A stretch of DNA of 64,000 nt, taken from positions 186,001-250,000 of the forward strand of contig JBBMRB010000002.1 in NCBI GenBank assembly GCA_038900335.1. The letters are read 5' to 3'. Positions 43,138-52,927 of this stretch are shown in pieces. The translations under genes were made by a program, and so were the position numbers. The notes below the pieces were generated by a model that was not told where the DNA came from, searched no databases, and saw nothing but the letters and a program-made list of their open reading frames with translations. Position 1 is the first letter of the stretch, and every line of letters starts with the position of its first letter. The stretch is from Rs1 sp038900335. Its GTDB lineage: Bacteria; Pseudomonadota; Gammaproteobacteria; Pseudomonadales; Balneatricaceae.

Positions 43138-44601
43138 TTATTCTTCTAGTTTTATTGGTACAAACAAAGGGCTGCCTCTTCTAACAATACGCATAGGTAA
43201 CGCTTTGTTTTTAGGTGCATCTTTAATCACACTTAACAGATGAGAAATTGATTGAATGCGCTGACCATGTAGCATCGTAATGACATCGCCAGGGATAACA
43301 CCCGCTCTTGCACCAACGCCCTCTTCTATTTGTTTCACCAACACGCCGCCAGTGACATTAAAGCGTTCTTTATGCTCACTAGAAAGATCTTCTAACACCA
43401 TATTAAGCGGGTTATCAGCGTTTTCTGGCTGTGCCTGATTAGCAGATTGCCCAGCCAAACTTTTCTCCGTCGGTAGCGCACCTATCACCATCGATAAATC
43501 CATCACTTTACCAGCACGTACAATTTGTAGTGTCGCTTTTTTACCGGGTAAAACCACGCCCACTTTATGAGGCAAATCTGCAGACAACACAATAGGGCTT
43601 CCCTCAAACTTCAAAATGATATCACCTTCTTGAAGCCCTCCAGCTAATGCAGGGCTTGCCGGTAATACTTTAGCAACAAGTGCACCCTCTGCTTTTTTCA
43701 AGCCGAATGATTCTGCCAAATCCTTACTGACTTCTTGAATAATAACGCCTAACCAGCCACGACTAACAATACCATTCTCTTTTAGTTGATCGACAACATT
43801 CATCGCGATATCAATAGGGATAGCAAAAGACAAACCCATAAAACCGCCTGATCTTGTGTATATTTGCGAGTTAATACCAACAACTTCGCCTTTTAAATTA
43901 AACAGAGGGCCACCTGAGTTACCAGGATTGATCGCCACATCTGTTTGAATGAAAGGCACATAAGTCTCACTGCGCAATGCTCGCCCCGTCGCACTGACAA
44001 TACCGGCCGTCACTGAATGATCAAAACCAAAAGGAGACCCTATCGCCAGCACCCACTCACCTTGCTCTAACTCTTCAGATTGACCTATTTTTACCACAGG
44101 CAAATTAACAGCCTCTATTTTCAATAACGCCACATCTGAGCGCTCATCAGAGCCTATTACCTTTGCCTCGAGCTCTCGTCTATCACTTAAGCGTACAAAT
44201 ACCTTTTCAGCATCTTTAATAACATGGTGGTTAGTTAGCACATAGCCATCTTTACTGATAACAAAGCCAGAACCTAGTGACTGTGGCTTCTCTTGACCCT
44301 CTGGTGCAGAAGGCTCATTGGGCGAGGGCAAAAATGGTCTGAATATTTCAGGGATATCCTGGCCGTTAGGGCCTTTAAAACCAAAGGCCGAAAATTCTTT
44401 TTTCTTTTGTATTGTCGCAATATTAACGACTGCCGGCGAATTATCCTTTACCAAGTCCTTAAAATTTGGCAATTGCGCCATGGCAGCTTGTGGCACGAGC
44501 AAAGCGATTACAAAAAACAACATGGACAGCACCGTTTTCAATACTGGAAACTGCACATTAACGCTCATAAAATCCATATTATATAAATATTGTTTATTCA
44601 T
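43138..44601 (-). CDS. mucD: Periplasmic serine protease MucD/DegP (Do family)
   Basis: A 487-residue periplasmic HtrA protease. A GAAGG site 6 bases upstream supports the ATG at 44601. A signal peptide (about 20-42, ending AAMAQ) is followed by the trypsin-like domain with NHHVIKDA (His), ERSDVALLKIE (Asp) and TDVAINPGNSGGPLFNLKG (Ser), then two PDZ domains (about 275-365 and 405-485). It degrades misfolded envelope proteins; in pseudomonads it opposes sigma-E activation. It lies in the rpoE-rseA-rseC-mucD cluster. Confidence 0.95.
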   Translation of the reverse strand: MNKQYLYNMDFMSVNVQFPVLKTVLSMLFFVIALLVPQAAMAQLPNFKDLVKDNSPAVVNIATIQKKKEFSAFGFKGPNGQDIPEIFRPFLPSPNEPSAPEGQEKPQSLGSGFVISKDGYVLTNHHVIKDAEKVFVRLSDRRELEAKVIGSDERSDVALLKIEAVNLPVVKIGQSEELEQGEWVLAIGSPFGFDHSVTAGIVSATGRALRSETYVPFIQTDVAINPGNSGGPLFNLKGEVVGINSQIYTRSGGFMGLSFAIPIDIAMNVVDQLKENGIVSRGWLGVIIQEVSKDLAESFGLKKAEGALVAKVLPASPALAGGLQEGDIILKFEGSPIVLSADLPHKVGVVLPGKKATLQIVRAGKVMDLSMVIGALPTEKSLAGQSANQAQPENADNPLNMVLEDLSSEHKERFNVTGGVLVKQIEEGVGARAGVIPGDVITMLHGQRIQSISHLLSVIKDAPKNKALPMRIVRRGSPLFVPIKLEE

Positions 44602-44655
44602 TTAACACCTTCAAATTTCAATTTATAGAACAACTTATTCTATTAAAAATCACAA

Positions 44656-45093
44656 TTAACTAACGCTAAGCAAGGTCAGCTGATAGGCTGAATCTTTTGC
44701 CAATCTTCGCGTATATATTTTTATGAGATAAAAGCCACACAACAAAGCAATAAACGAGCTTAAAATCACCATTGGCTCAACAAAACCTAGTGATGTCATC
44801 AAAAAACCGACCGCAAACATTATCAACAATGGCACTAAATACAATAATAACGAAGCCTTTAAAAAGCTCTGCTCGTTAATACCGACAATCACATCATCAC
44901 CAATATTGACAGATATTTCATGTGGATTTTCAACGCTTATATTGACCATTTTGGATGCAGCCCATTGCGCAACAGAGCTTTGCCCGCAACCACTTTTAGA
45001 GGCGCATTGACCGCAGGCAGAATTGCGACTCGCTTCAACTACCACACTATTGCCAGCAATACCGACAACTACCGCTTTCTCTTCAATCATCAT
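44656..45093 (-). CDS. rseC: SoxR-reducing/sigma-E regulator RseC
   Basis: A 145-residue inner-membrane protein. The N-terminal domain has the Cys cluster SACGQCASKSGCGQ, and two transmembrane helices occupy about 78-98 and 104-124. E. coli RseC participates in SoxR reduction and sits in the rpoE operon. Its place between rseA and mucD supports the call. It is 355 bases after rseA with no rseB between. Confidence 0.92.
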   Translation of the reverse strand: MMIEEKAVVVGIAGNSVVVEASRNSACGQCASKSGCGQSSVAQWAASKMVNISVENPHEISVNIGDDVIVGINEQSFLKASLLLYLVPLLIMFAVGFLMTSLGFVEPMVILSSFIALLCGFYLIKIYTRRLAKDSAYQLTLLSVS

Positions 45094-45448
45094 CGCTCTT
45101 TAATAAGACAAAGTAATTATTTTTTTGTTACATTTTTCTAGCATATTTTTAATAAAAACAGACAAAAAAAGCATAACCCAAATAAAGTATTAAAAGATTT
45201 TATTTCTACACTATACAAACACTCTCACTTAAACTTAATTGAGACGCTGCTGCAAATAAACAATAGTTTTTAAACAAATAATTGATTTTGACATAAGAAA
45301 CAAGAACAAGTGCTAAGCATTTAATCACATTAAACACCTAACCACTGATCCTTTTATAGCGAAGACGACCATTATTTTATACAGCAAACAAGGTCGCACT
45401 TAATCGAATAGAAGCTACCTACAATAGATAACTAGACACTAGGTCGTT
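45094..45448. other. AT-rich gap where rseB would usually lie
   Basis: This 355-bp strand separates rseA from rseC. Neither strand shows an open frame or any trace of an RseB N-terminal domain. It is strongly AT-rich and probably carries the rseC-mucD promoter. Confidence 0.5.
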
Positions 45449-46318
45449 TTATTTACTTTCTTTAACACTTACCGAGGCTGCTATTTTTGCAGCATCTTGC
45501 GCTGACAACTTACCGACAACTGTAACAAACTTGTCATTCACATTAACGCCATAAGCTAACAGATCATTAGCGCTTAACACACCATGAGTAGAAGCCTGGG
45601 TACCTATCGACTCAATGTTAATTGAGATAGTAGATTCACCTTTTTGATAAAGTAAAACTTCGGCGCCACGAGTAATGCTCTCTTTAACTTTAGCAAAGCC
45701 TTCTGGCATCCAGTTAACTTGCCACTGGCCTTCACCACTATAAGCAAGATCATTGTGAGTTTGAATATATTGCTCCATTCCATGCGCAGCGCGCAATGAA
45801 TTAGGCTGTGCATCCCTAGCAGTAGCTGAAACAGTGGATAACTGATTGCCAAAACGACTTGCCGGCATAGCATCATCAACACTTTGCGCAGAGGCAAAGG
45901 TATTAACTGAGCTATCAACGGGACTTGTAGTAAATTGCCCAGAGCCCAATAACACAACAGCAGTTACCGAGGCTGCAACAGCCATACTTGCGACAGGTTT
46001 CCACCAAGTATTAGCTTGCTTAGTTTGAACGCTAGCAATCTTTTGTTCCGATTTTTCGATATTCGCAGAGCTATAAACAGGTTCATCTTCAAGAGCCGCG
46101 CTAACGCTTGCCACTAAATCGATTTTTTTACCTTTTACAGATAACTCTACATCCCTTGACTGCATTATATCTTGTGCTAGATGGTAGCGGTGCCATTTAT
46201 CTTTAAGCTCAGTATCGCTTGCTGTGCGCTCTATTGCACGGCGCAGAACAAAACCTTCTACTTCCCCATCCATCATCGCCGATATAGATTCAAGTGATTT
46301 ATCATGCATTTCAGGCAT
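45449..46318 (-). CDS. rseA: Anti-sigma-E factor RseA/MucA with RseB-C-like extension
   Basis: A 289-residue protein, about 90-95 longer than typical MucA. The cytoplasmic sigma-binding domain (1-80) has SLESISAMMDGEVEGFVLRR and WHRYHLAQDIMQ. One transmembrane helix lies at about 107-125 (KPVASMAVAASVTAVVLLG). The periplasmic part includes MEQYIQTHNDLA, like the MucA C-terminus. Residues about 200-283 (VNWMPEGFAKV, VLLYQKGESTISINIESIG, KFVTVVGKLSAQDAAKIAAS) resemble the C-terminal domain of MucB/RseB. It lies next to rpoE. The fusion may replace separate RseB contact with RseA. Confidence 0.85.
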   Translation of the reverse strand: MPEMHDKSLESISAMMDGEVEGFVLRRAIERTASDTELKDKWHRYHLAQDIMQSRDVELSVKGKKIDLVASVSAALEDEPVYSSANIEKSEQKIASVQTKQANTWWKPVASMAVAASVTAVVLLGSGQFTTSPVDSSVNTFASAQSVDDAMPASRFGNQLSTVSATARDAQPNSLRAAHGMEQYIQTHNDLAYSGEGQWQVNWMPEGFAKVKESITRGAEVLLYQKGESTISINIESIGTQASTHGVLSANDLLAYGVNVNDKFVTVVGKLSAQDAAKIAASVSVKESK

Positions 46319-46471
46319 CGTTTATATTCTCCTAGCGGATATATTATGAGAGCAGCTAAACCTCTCTCATCAATTTATTATTTTTGACTAACGATTACTT
46401 ATTACTTCTCTATAAAGCATCGCCAGCTTTCACAGTCTGTTGTTGTCAATCTACTTCTCAAAACTTCTTTT

Positions 46472-47056
46472 TTAAAGCATGAACGGTGATACTTCTTTAT
46501 CAATCGCCTCTCGCGCTCTAAAAATTCTCGACCTAACAGTCCCGACTGGGCAATCCATTATCACCGAAATATCTTCATAGCTCATATCTTCAAACTCACG
46601 CAGTGTTAAAGCAACACGCAAATCAACTGGGAGCTGATCTAGCACGCGCTTAATCACTTCATCAATCTCGCCTCTGATCAGGTTACTCTCAGGGCTAGCG
46701 AGATCATGTAACTTATTTTCACCTTCAAAATACTGCGCATCACCAACATCGACGTCAACATCAGGAGGCCTACGCCCTCTTGAGACCAGATGGTTTTTGG
46801 CAGTATTAATAGCGATTCTGTACAACCAAGTATAAAAAGCACTGTCTCCTCTAAAGCGAGGTAGCGCTCGATACGCTTTTATAAAAGCTTCTTGCGATAT
46901 ATCCAAAGCTTCGTCTTGGTCATAGACATAACGACCAATAAGCGCGACTATTTTATGTTGATATTTACTAACCAACATATCAAACGCTCGCTTATCACCC
47001 TCTTGAACTCTTTTAACCAGCTGCTTATCTATCTCAGCATTATTTTCGCCTGACAC
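46472..47056 (-). CDS. rpoE: RNA polymerase sigma factor RpoE (AlgU)
   Basis: A 194-residue ECF sigma factor for envelope stress. Region 2 has YQHKIVALIGRYV and DEALDISQEAFIKAYRALPR, and region 4 has LREFEDMSYEDISVIMDCPV followed by GTVRSRIFRAREAI. The start is a GTG (47056) with AGGG 8 bases upstream. Its partner rseA follows 153 bases downstream. The gene is divergent from nadB, the classical arrangement. Confidence 0.97.
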   Translation of the reverse strand: MSGENNAEIDKQLVKRVQEGDKRAFDMLVSKYQHKIVALIGRYVYDQDEALDISQEAFIKAYRALPRFRGDSAFYTWLYRIAINTAKNHLVSRGRRPPDVDVDVGDAQYFEGENKLHDLASPESNLIRGEIDEVIKRVLDQLPVDLRVALTLREFEDMSYEDISVIMDCPVGTVRSRIFRAREAIDKEVSPFML

Positions 47057-47596
47057 TAATATCCCTTAATTCTCTGCATACATAATCTAAATACAATCAA
47101 CAAACCTTGGACGCTGTTTATATTTAGCTATTAAGCCGATTACGTACTTACGAATCAATATTTCAACAATAGCAACTGTCACAAAAAACGACGGCACTAG
47201 CATTAATAACGTAAGTGTGACTAAAAATCATATCAAGCTGGCGCTACACTTTGCTCGCTTGATGCATGCTTACTGGCCTGTCTTAAAAACTTTCGCTAAC
47301 AGGTACTGTTATATATGAGCAAATACTGAGTGATTAGTTCAAATAATTATTAAATATTTTTATTGGCGATACTTACTAAAAATCGTGACCACCAACAATT
47401 GACATAAACAAGTCACACATTGTGTATGACTACATAGCCTGCAAATGATTCAAATGCTATTTATAATGCTAATGCTTTGTGGTTTTTTACACTATTTTTT
47501 AACTTTCTCTCGCTTTTTAAAACATTAAGTCGTTAAATCTTAGGCCCTTAGCACATTTAAAATAACAACACATCAAGCTATCAGTAGTTAATTATT
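47057..47596. other. Divergent rpoE-nadB intergenic region
   Basis: This 540-bp gene-free stretch holds both promoters. Two inverted repeats are seen: ATCAAGC/GCTTGAT (47232-47263) and TAACAG-GTA-CTGTTA (47297-47311). I could not identify a convincing sigma-E promoter. No coding sequence is supported on either strand. Confidence 0.45.
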
Positions 47597-49225
47597 ATGA
47601 AAATACAGCATCAATATGACATTCTTATTATAGGCAGCGGCGCCGCCGGCCTCACACTAGCCCTTAAACTGTGTAAACATGCAAGCATTGCCGTGCTTAG
47701 CAAAGGCAGCTTAACAAGTGGCTCAACTTGGTTGGCACAAGGAGGCGTTGCCGCTGTTATTGATGAATACGACATTGCCAAGAACCACGCTGAAGACACC
47801 TTCACCGCCGGCAGTCATTTATCGCACGATGATGCTGTTAATTTCACTGTAGAGCATGGTAAAGAGTCGATTGAATGGCTGATCGAACAAGGAGTGCCAT
47901 TTAGCAAAGAAAATGGTCAGTTACACCTTACTAAGGAAGGCGGCCACAGCCATCGCCGCATTATTCATGCAGCGGACTCAACCGGTAAAGCGATATTACA
48001 GACACTCATTGCCAAAGTAAAAGAAGAGCCTTCTATTAGCCTGTTTGAAAACAGCATGGCGATCGATTTAATCACTACAACTAAACTGGGCCTACCTGGG
48101 GATCGCTGCTTAGGCGCCTATGTGTTAAATAGCGCCAGTGGTGACACCTGTGCATTTAAGGCTAAAAAAACGATTTTAGCGACCGGTGGCGCCTCAAAGT
48201 CCTATCTTTATACCAGTAATTCAGATGGTGCTAGTGGCGATGGGATAGCAATGGCCTGGCGTGCAGGCTGCAGGGTAGCCAATTTAGAATTCAATCAATT
48301 TCACCCGACATGCCTATACCACCCGCAAGCTAAATCTTTTCTTATTAGTGAGGCGGTACGCGGTGAAGGCGGCAAATTATTACTACCTAATGGTAAACCT
48401 TTTATGCACAAGTTTGATAGCAGAAAGGAGCTAGCCCCTAGGGACATCGTCGCAAGGGCAATAGATCACGAAATGAAGCGCCTAGGTGCTGACTGCTTAT
48501 ACTTGGACATCTCTCATCGCGATGACGATTTTATCAAAAGTCACTTCCCGACTATTTATCAGCGCTGTAAAGAATTAGGTATCGACATTTGCAAGCAGCC
48601 AATCCCTGTGGTACCAGCTGCACACTATACCTGCGGTGGCGTGATGAGTGATATTAAAGGACGAACTGATATCAAAGGCTTACACGCTATTGGCGAAACG
48701 GCATTTACTGGCTTACACGGCGCCAATCGCCTGGCATCTAACTCATTACTTGAGTGTATTGTGTTTGCCTCAGCTTGCGCGTTAGATATTAAAGAAACGC
48801 TGACAGAGGATTATCAATTCCCCGATATTCCAAACTGGGATGAATCACAGGTCACTGACAGTGATGAAGATGTTATTATTGCTCACAACTGGGATGAATT
48901 ACGCCGTTTTATGTGGGACTATGTAGGCATCGTAAGAACAGATAAACGCTTACAACGCGCTAAACACCGCTCTGATTTACTGCAAGATGAGATCAATGAA
49001 TATTATAGTAACTACAAAATCAGCAAAGACTTACTAGAGTTACGAAATTTATCGCTGGTCGCCGAGCTAATTATCCAATCGGCAATGTTACGCAAAGAAA
49101 GCAGAGGCTTACACTTTACACTAGATTATCCAGAGCTTGCACCACAAGCGCGCGATACCATCTTGACACCTATTAACTATCAATGGCCGTTAAATGATAC
49201 ACAGCAGAATCTATTACAAAGGTAA
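47597..49225 (+). CDS. nadB: L-aspartate oxidase
   Basis: A 542-residue FAD enzyme oxidising L-aspartate to iminoaspartate for NAD synthesis. YDILIIGSGAAGLTLALKL is the FAD motif, then STWLAQGGVAAVI, EGGHSHRRIIHAADSTG and HYTCGGV with GLHGANRLASNSLLE. The N-terminus and length match the family. It converges with ygfX, with a 6-base gap. Confidence 0.97.
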   Translation: MKIQHQYDILIIGSGAAGLTLALKLCKHASIAVLSKGSLTSGSTWLAQGGVAAVIDEYDIAKNHAEDTFTAGSHLSHDDAVNFTVEHGKESIEWLIEQGVPFSKENGQLHLTKEGGHSHRRIIHAADSTGKAILQTLIAKVKEEPSISLFENSMAIDLITTTKLGLPGDRCLGAYVLNSASGDTCAFKAKKTILATGGASKSYLYTSNSDGASGDGIAMAWRAGCRVANLEFNQFHPTCLYHPQAKSFLISEAVRGEGGKLLLPNGKPFMHKFDSRKELAPRDIVARAIDHEMKRLGADCLYLDISHRDDDFIKSHFPTIYQRCKELGIDICKQPIPVVPAAHYTCGGVMSDIKGRTDIKGLHAIGETAFTGLHGANRLASNSLLECIVFASACALDIKETLTEDYQFPDIPNWDESQVTDSDEDVIIAHNWDELRRFMWDYVGIVRTDKRLQRAKHRSDLLQDEINEYYSNYKISKDLLELRNLSLVAELIIQSAMLRKESRGLHFTLDYPELAPQARDTILTPINYQWPLNDTQQNLLQR

Positions 49226-49231
49226 CAAGAC

Positions 49232-49645
49232 TTAAGGTAGGCGTCCCCATGTTGCGGCTACCTTTAAACGCCGATAATTTTTTTTATCGACACTATCAGG
49301 GAAAATAAATACGCTAATTGCCGGCTTATTTTCCCTGTTCAAGCGCAAATATAAAATACCAAATACTAAATATAGCTCACTAATCGATGCGCATAACTCG
49401 AACGCTCCATCATGGAAGGCCACCTTTACTATTTGCTGATCGACCTCCCAAAACAGACGTATCACCGCTTTGCTGCGCACATAGTCATAAACAGCACTAG
49501 CACTAACTAACGCGGCTAACAAAAGCTGGTAGTAGATAGCAATTGCAGCATAACTAATAGCCAGCAATGCCAATAAATGGACACCAACATAAAACCACCG
49601 CTCAATAGCAGATGGTTTAATGATAATATTAAGCGGGCTGAACAC
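49232..49645 (-). CDS. ygfX: YgfX-like membrane protein
   Basis: A 137-residue protein with two close hydrophobic helices (about 22-38 and 42-58) and a soluble C-terminal beta-rich region (LFWEVDQQIVKVAFHDGAFE, LYLRLNRENKPAISVFIF). It matches the YgfX/CptA family in layout and overlaps sdhE by 17 bases, as in E. coli. Reported roles involve membrane and cell-division effects as the partner of SdhE; the family function is not certain. Confidence 0.8.
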   Translation of the reverse strand: MFSPLNIIIKPSAIERWFYVGVHLLALLAISYAAIAIYYQLLLAALVSASAVYDYVRSKAVIRLFWEVDQQIVKVAFHDGAFELCASISELYLVFGILYLRLNRENKPAISVFIFPDSVDKKNYRRLKVAATWGRLP

Positions 49646-49889
49646 GACTGAGAATCAACTCAACCATCGCTTGTAGCTCAGCATCTTCAGCCTTAGCACG
49701 CCTCATCAACCATACAAACAGGTCTTGATCTTCACAGGCCAATAACTTAACAAAAGTATCTTTTTGCTGATCACTTAAATCTCGAAACGCCTGCTCCATA
49801 AAAGGCACGAAAAGCACATCTAATTCTAACATCCCTCGACGGCTCTGCCATGTTAAACGTCTTATATCTTCTTCGCTGTACATATTCAC
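49629..49889 (-). CDS. sdhE: FAD assembly factor SdhE (CptB/YgfY)
   Basis: An 86-residue small helical protein. The key motif WQSRRGMLELDVLF contains the RGxxE residues needed for covalent flavinylation of succinate dehydrogenase and fumarate reductase. The C-terminal half (FVKLLACEDQDLFVWLM) matches the family. It is first in the sdhE-ygfX pair. Confidence 0.93.
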   Translation of the reverse strand: MNMYSEEDIRRLTWQSRRGMLELDVLFVPFMEQAFRDLSDQQKDTFVKLLACEDQDLFVWLMRRAKAEDAELQAMVELILSRVQPA

Positions 49890-50126
49890 TCAACCTTAAT
49901 CAATTATCGCGCTATTAGAGCAAAGCAGCCATTAAATATCCATTGATTTATGATACTAGCCAGCTATTACCAACACGACCATAGTTTATAAATTAGCACT
50001 TATCAGCATAATCATCATTATTGGGAACCATAACCTGCACATAAACTCATACTATTAGCGCCTATGTATTGATAACATAACGCTTAAGAGCACTATTTAC
50101 CCTTTCACCTTAGATGTAATTTTAAT

Positions 50127-51290
50127 ATGCCAACAGCACAAAACAAACCAAAACAGCTGCTATTAATTGGCGGTGGTCACACTCATGCTTTAGTGATTAA
50201 AATGTGGGCAGAAAAACCATTAAAAGATGTTAAATTAACACTGATATCTAACGCTAAAGATACGCCTTATTCAGGCATGCTACCAGGCTTAATTAGTGGC
50301 CATTACAGCCATGAGCAAACCCATATTGATCTAGCAGCACTATGTAAATGGGCAAAAATTGAATTTATTTGTACCAGTATCAGCACAATAGACACCAACA
50401 ACAAACAGGTATTGACCACTGATCAACACACTATAGATTATGATATTGTATCAATTAATACCGGCTCAACACCAAACATCCAACAAACACCTGGAGCGCT
50501 AGCTTACGCCACACCTGTTAAGCCCATTTCTGTGTTCTATAAAAAATGGTTAGAGCTTAAACAGAGCATGTTACAGGCAACGCAGCCTTTAGATATCGCT
50601 TTAGTCGGTGCGGGTGCTGGCGGTTTTGAGCTAATCACCGCTATTGAACATATTTGGCGCACCACACTAAGTAAGCAAAATACAGCAGGCGCAGCGGTTG
50701 TTAGCCATAACTTTCACTGGGTTATATCTGGGCAGAGCCCTTTAAATGGCCATAATAAAGCAGTACAAAAACAAGCTTTAGCAATTTGCAAAAAAAGGCA
50801 GATTAATGTGCATTTAAATTTTTCAGTCGCTAAAGTCAGTGCCGATCAATTATTGAGCACCAACAATCAGCTTATTAATATAGACCAAGTATTATGGTGT
50901 ACACGAGCGAGCGCACCGCAATGGCCTAAGGATGCAAATTTAGCGACCGACAACCTAGGCTTTATTGCTATCAACAATTATTTACAATCCACCTCTGATC
51001 CCTGCGTGTTTGCAGCGGGCGATGTTGCCACACAAATTAGCCACCCTAGACCCAAAGCGGGAGTATTTGCAGTCAGGCAAGCGCCGATATTATTTCACAA
51101 TTTACGCCATGCTATTGTCAATAAGCCATTAAAAGCCCATATACCGCAACGCCAATTCTTAAGTTTATTAGCAACGGGAGACAAAGCGGCAATTGCCAGT
51201 AGAGGAGTATTTAGCCTGAGCGCAAAATGGCTATGGCACTGGAAAAATTATATAGATAATCGTTTTATGGCGCTTTTTAAAGACCTTTAG
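50127..51290 (+). CDS. FAD/NAD(P)-dependent oxidoreductase, SelD-N-terminal-like
   Basis: A 387-residue two-dinucleotide-fold flavoprotein. It starts LLLIGGGHTHALVIKMW, then KDTPYSGMLPGLISGHYS and GAGAGGFELITAIEHIW. This is the pattern of the oxidoreductase family found fused to, or next to, selenophosphate synthetase SelD (the type described as TIGR03169). No SelD domain follows, and no selenium genes are in the window. The C-terminus ends WLWHWKNYIDNRFM, consistent with the isolated unit. The electron donor and acceptor are unknown. It is an NDH-2/sulfide:quinone-oxidoreductase relative in fold. Confidence 0.75.
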   Translation: MPTAQNKPKQLLLIGGGHTHALVIKMWAEKPLKDVKLTLISNAKDTPYSGMLPGLISGHYSHEQTHIDLAALCKWAKIEFICTSISTIDTNNKQVLTTDQHTIDYDIVSINTGSTPNIQQTPGALAYATPVKPISVFYKKWLELKQSMLQATQPLDIALVGAGAGGFELITAIEHIWRTTLSKQNTAGAAVVSHNFHWVISGQSPLNGHNKAVQKQALAICKKRQINVHLNFSVAKVSADQLLSTNNQLINIDQVLWCTRASAPQWPKDANLATDNLGFIAINNYLQSTSDPCVFAAGDVATQISHPRPKAGVFAVRQAPILFHNLRHAIVNKPLKAHIPQRQFLSLLATGDKAAIASRGVFSLSAKWLWHWKNYIDNRFMALFKDL

Positions 51291-51325
51291 TAACCGCCAG
51301 GTTCACGAGCTTACTATTATTTGGC

Positions 51326-51367
51326 AAAAAAAATGGCCTCAATATTCAACAGCGAATATTAGGGCCA
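51326..51367 (-). terminator. Terminator of glpD
   Basis: On the minus strand TGGCCCTAATATTC pairs with GAATATTGAGGCCA (one mismatch and one G-U pair) around a 6-nt loop (51334-51367), then a run of eight T residues. It lies 54 bases past the glpD stop and 43 bases past the plus-strand oxidoreductase stop. Confidence 0.8.
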
Positions 51368-51421
51368 CCAAAAACAAACTGTGTAAAGAGACACCTTACT
51401 ATGCCAGCCCCTTTGAATATA

Positions 51422-52927
51422 TTATTGATTCAATCGCTGCGCTTCAATAAAGCTATTAAGCTCAGTTAACTGCTGTGCACTTAAATACATGCCAATTTTG
51501 CTGCGACGCCAAATCACATCATCTAACGAGTAAGCCCATTCACTGCCTATTAAATACTCAACTTCAGCAGCATAAAAATCAGCGCCAAAATGCTGCCCTA
51601 AATCTGCTAGTGATGTTTTATTTTGCAAGAACTGGCGACATAAAGTGCCATAACTTCTAACATAACGCTTAACTAAAGGCGCTGGCAACCAAGCATAATC
51701 TGCCTGTAATTCAGCGCCTAGCTCAGCGCGTGATTCAAACTCACCACCTGGAAGCGCTACTTTTTTGGTCCAAGCGCCTGTTGCATGTGGGAAGTAATCA
51801 CAAAGCTTATTAACTGCTGCTTCTGACAGCTTACGATAAGTCGTTATTTTACCGCCAAACACGGAAAGCAACGGATACTTATCTTGCTCTGTTTGCACTT
51901 CAAAAGTGTAATCTCTGGTGACCGCTTGCGCACTATCAGATTCATCATTAAGTAGCGGGCGCACACCTGAATACGTTCTTACAATGTCACTTTCGCTAAT
52001 TTGCGTTTTAAAGTGATTATTCGTAATTTCAATTAGGTAATTAGTTTCATCTTGATCGATAGCAACTTTACTTGGATCACCAATGTACTCTACATCTGTC
52101 GTTCCTATTAATGAAAAATTATCTTCATAGGGAATAACGAACACGATACGGCCGTCTTCATTTTGTAAAATATAGGCATGAGCACCATCGTGAATACGCG
52201 GTACGATAATATGACTACCTTTAACCAAGCGAATACTTTTCGGTGATTTAAGCTGTGTCGCTTCATCAAACAAGCTAGCAACCCAAGGACCCGCTGCATT
52301 AGCGACCGCTTTAGCATAAATATCTTGTTGCTCGCCATCAGCACTTTGCAACACAATATGCCAGCCATTATCTATTCGCTTAAGCGAGACACACTTGGTT
52401 CTGACGCGAATATCAGCACCTTTTTGCTGCGCCATTAGTGCATTACAAACCACTAATCGAGAATCATCTACTTGCGCATCTGAGTACTCAAAACCTTTAG
52501 TCATCGTGGCTTTTAACGGACTATCAGCTAAAAATTTAATACTTTTAGATTTTGCTAACGTTGCTCTTTTCGCCAGGTTGTCATATAAAAACAAACCCGC
52601 TCTAATCATCCAAGCAGGACGCAGATGAGGCCTGTGAGGTAATTGAAAGCGCAGTGGTGCAATCAAGTGTGGCGCATTACCTAATAACACTTCACGCTCT
52701 GCCAATGCCTCTTTTACCAAGCGGAACTCATAATATTCTAAGTAGCGTAAACCACCATGAATTAGTTTGCTACTCCAAGATGAAGTCGCGCTAGCTAGAT
52801 CATTCATTTCACACAATAGGACACTTAAACCACGCCCCGCTGCATCCGCAGCAATACCAGTACCGTTGATACCACCGCCAATGACCACTAAATCATACTG
52901 ATTATTCTCTACTGATTGTTTATTCAC
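51422..52927 (-). CDS. glpD: Aerobic glycerol-3-phosphate dehydrogenase
   Basis: The protein has about 501 residues from the GTG at 52927, which has GAGAGG at good spacing; a TTG five codons earlier is less likely. The FAD motif YDLVVIGGGINGTGIAADAA, then SSWSSKLIHGGLRYLEYYEF, VANAAGPWV and FGGKITTYRKLSE, and a C-terminal helical cap are typical. It oxidises glycerol-3-phosphate and passes electrons to quinone at the inner membrane. No glpFK or glpR gene is in the window. Confidence 0.95.
   Translation of the reverse strand: MNKQSVENNQYDLVVIGGGINGTGIAADAAGRGLSVLLCEMNDLASATSSWSSKLIHGGLRYLEYYEFRLVKEALAEREVLLGNAPHLIAPLRFQLPHRPHLRPAWMIRAGLFLYDNLAKRATLAKSKSIKFLADSPLKATMTKGFEYSDAQVDDSRLVVCNALMAQQKGADIRVRTKCVSLKRIDNGWHIVLQSADGEQQDIYAKAVANAAGPWVASLFDEATQLKSPKSIRLVKGSHIIVPRIHDGAHAYILQNEDGRIVFVIPYEDNFSLIGTTDVEYIGDPSKVAIDQDETNYLIEITNNHFKTQISESDIVRTYSGVRPLLNDESDSAQAVTRDYTFEVQTEQDKYPLLSVFGGKITTYRKLSEAAVNKLCDYFPHATGAWTKKVALPGGEFESRAELGAELQADYAWLPAPLVKRYVRSYGTLCRQFLQNKTSLADLGQHFGADFYAAEVEYLIGSEWAYSLDDVIWRRSKIGMYLSAQQLTELNSFIEAQRLNQ

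Noticed and set aside
44293..44605. Two overlapping plus-strand ORFs inside mucD
   Set aside because: Shadows of the strongly supported mucD frame, without own start signals.
45094..45448. Possible decayed rseB between rseA and rseC
   Set aside because: No frame or residual RseB motif on either strand; the region is simply AT-rich.
47297..47311. LexA-like palindrome TAACAG-GTA-CTGTTA
   Set aside because: The half-sites are inverted relative to CTG-N10-CAG and spacing is wrong for LexA; kept only as an unassigned inverted repeat.
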